Of a stretch of 64,000 nt of DNA, positions 63,974 to 64,000 are shown piece after piece. The stretch is from Marivirga lumbricoides. Lineage in GTDB: Bacteria; Bacteroidota; Bacteroidia; Cytophagales; Cyclobacteriaceae. Under the pieces are notes generated by a model, which saw only the letters and a list, made by a program, of their open reading frames with translations, searched no databases and was not told where the DNA came from. The translations under genes and the position numbers were made by a program. Where the stretch lies: positions 1 to 64,000 of the forward strand of contig NZ_BMEC01000014.1 in the NCBI RefSeq assembly GCF_014636295.1. Reading direction: 5' to 3'. Position 1 is the first letter of the stretch; every line of letters begins with the position of its first letter.

Positions 63974-64000
63974 TCATTTGAAGGAAGTTAAATACTCTCT

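Noticed and set aside
1-64000. tRNA or rRNA genes
   Set aside because: No intergenic gap shows a T-loop GTTCGA motif with cloverleaf arms or rRNA-like stretches.

Overview
The window looks like a chromosomal segment of a low-GC Bacteroidota bacterium, most likely a marine Cytophagales (Marivirga- or Roseivirga-like). The evidence is a SusC/SusD pair controlled by a FecI-type sigma factor and FecR, lysS with a Bacteroidetes-style C-terminal extension, DAHP synthase fused to chorismate mutase, TssD-like and YfiR/DUF4154 proteins, few Shine-Dalgarno sites, and candidate TAnnTTTG -7 promoter elements. The placement rests on gene content only. No rRNA, tRNA, CRISPR array, intact insertion sequence or phage was found.

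Layout. (1) 1-6.1 kb: a TetR-like gene remnant, a palindromic candidate operator and a complete RND efflux operon (adaptor, pump, outer-membrane channel), then a MATE transporter. (2) 7.7-8.3 kb: two copies of a GCGGACGC-containing palindromic repeat. (3) 8.3-13.2 kb: an M28 peptidase, a histidine-box membrane hydroxylase, a 616-residue ketoacyl synthase fused to a heme-oxygenase-like domain, and a conserved protein of unknown function; this looks like a lipid or polyketide-type locus. (4) 13.2-19.6 kb: an AT-rich accessory stretch of small hypothetical, membrane and secreted proteins. It ends in a frameshifted TPR/AAA ATPase pseudogene joined to a second copy of the 3' end of the 12268-13182 gene. 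(5) 19.7-30.2 kb: a Dcp-like M3 peptidase, then on the minus strand ECF sigma factor, FecR, SusC, SusD and a calcineurin-like phosphoesterase, which read as one surface-signalling and uptake locus.

(6) 30.2-38.4 kb: gene debris including an alcohol dehydrogenase pseudogene, lpxB, a TPR histidine kinase with its LuxR-type regulator, and a small group of hypothetical proteins that includes a TssD/Hcp-like protein with a signal peptide. (7) 38.5-46.8 kb: lysS, proline dehydrogenase and a shikimate cluster (two DAHP synthase/chorismate mutase paralogs, aroB, aroA). (8) 46.8-64 kb: mostly housekeeping genes (BtuF-like protein, tandem YfiR proteins, M42 peptidase, amidohydrolase, ACP phosphodiesterase, fatty acid desaturase, PhoH, fRMsr, RibD, PrmC, SDR, LolC/E-like permease, NamZ-like muramidase, MASE1 histidine kinase) and a VIT-like remnant at the end.

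The most striking signal is at 42.98-43.15 kb, before the second DAHP synthase/chorismate mutase gene. A 26-codon reading frame carrying FYFYFYF is followed by mutually exclusive hairpins, the last of which is a strong terminator with a GCAA loop and eight Ts. This has every part of a classical Phe/Tyr transcription attenuator controlling aromatic amino acid synthesis.
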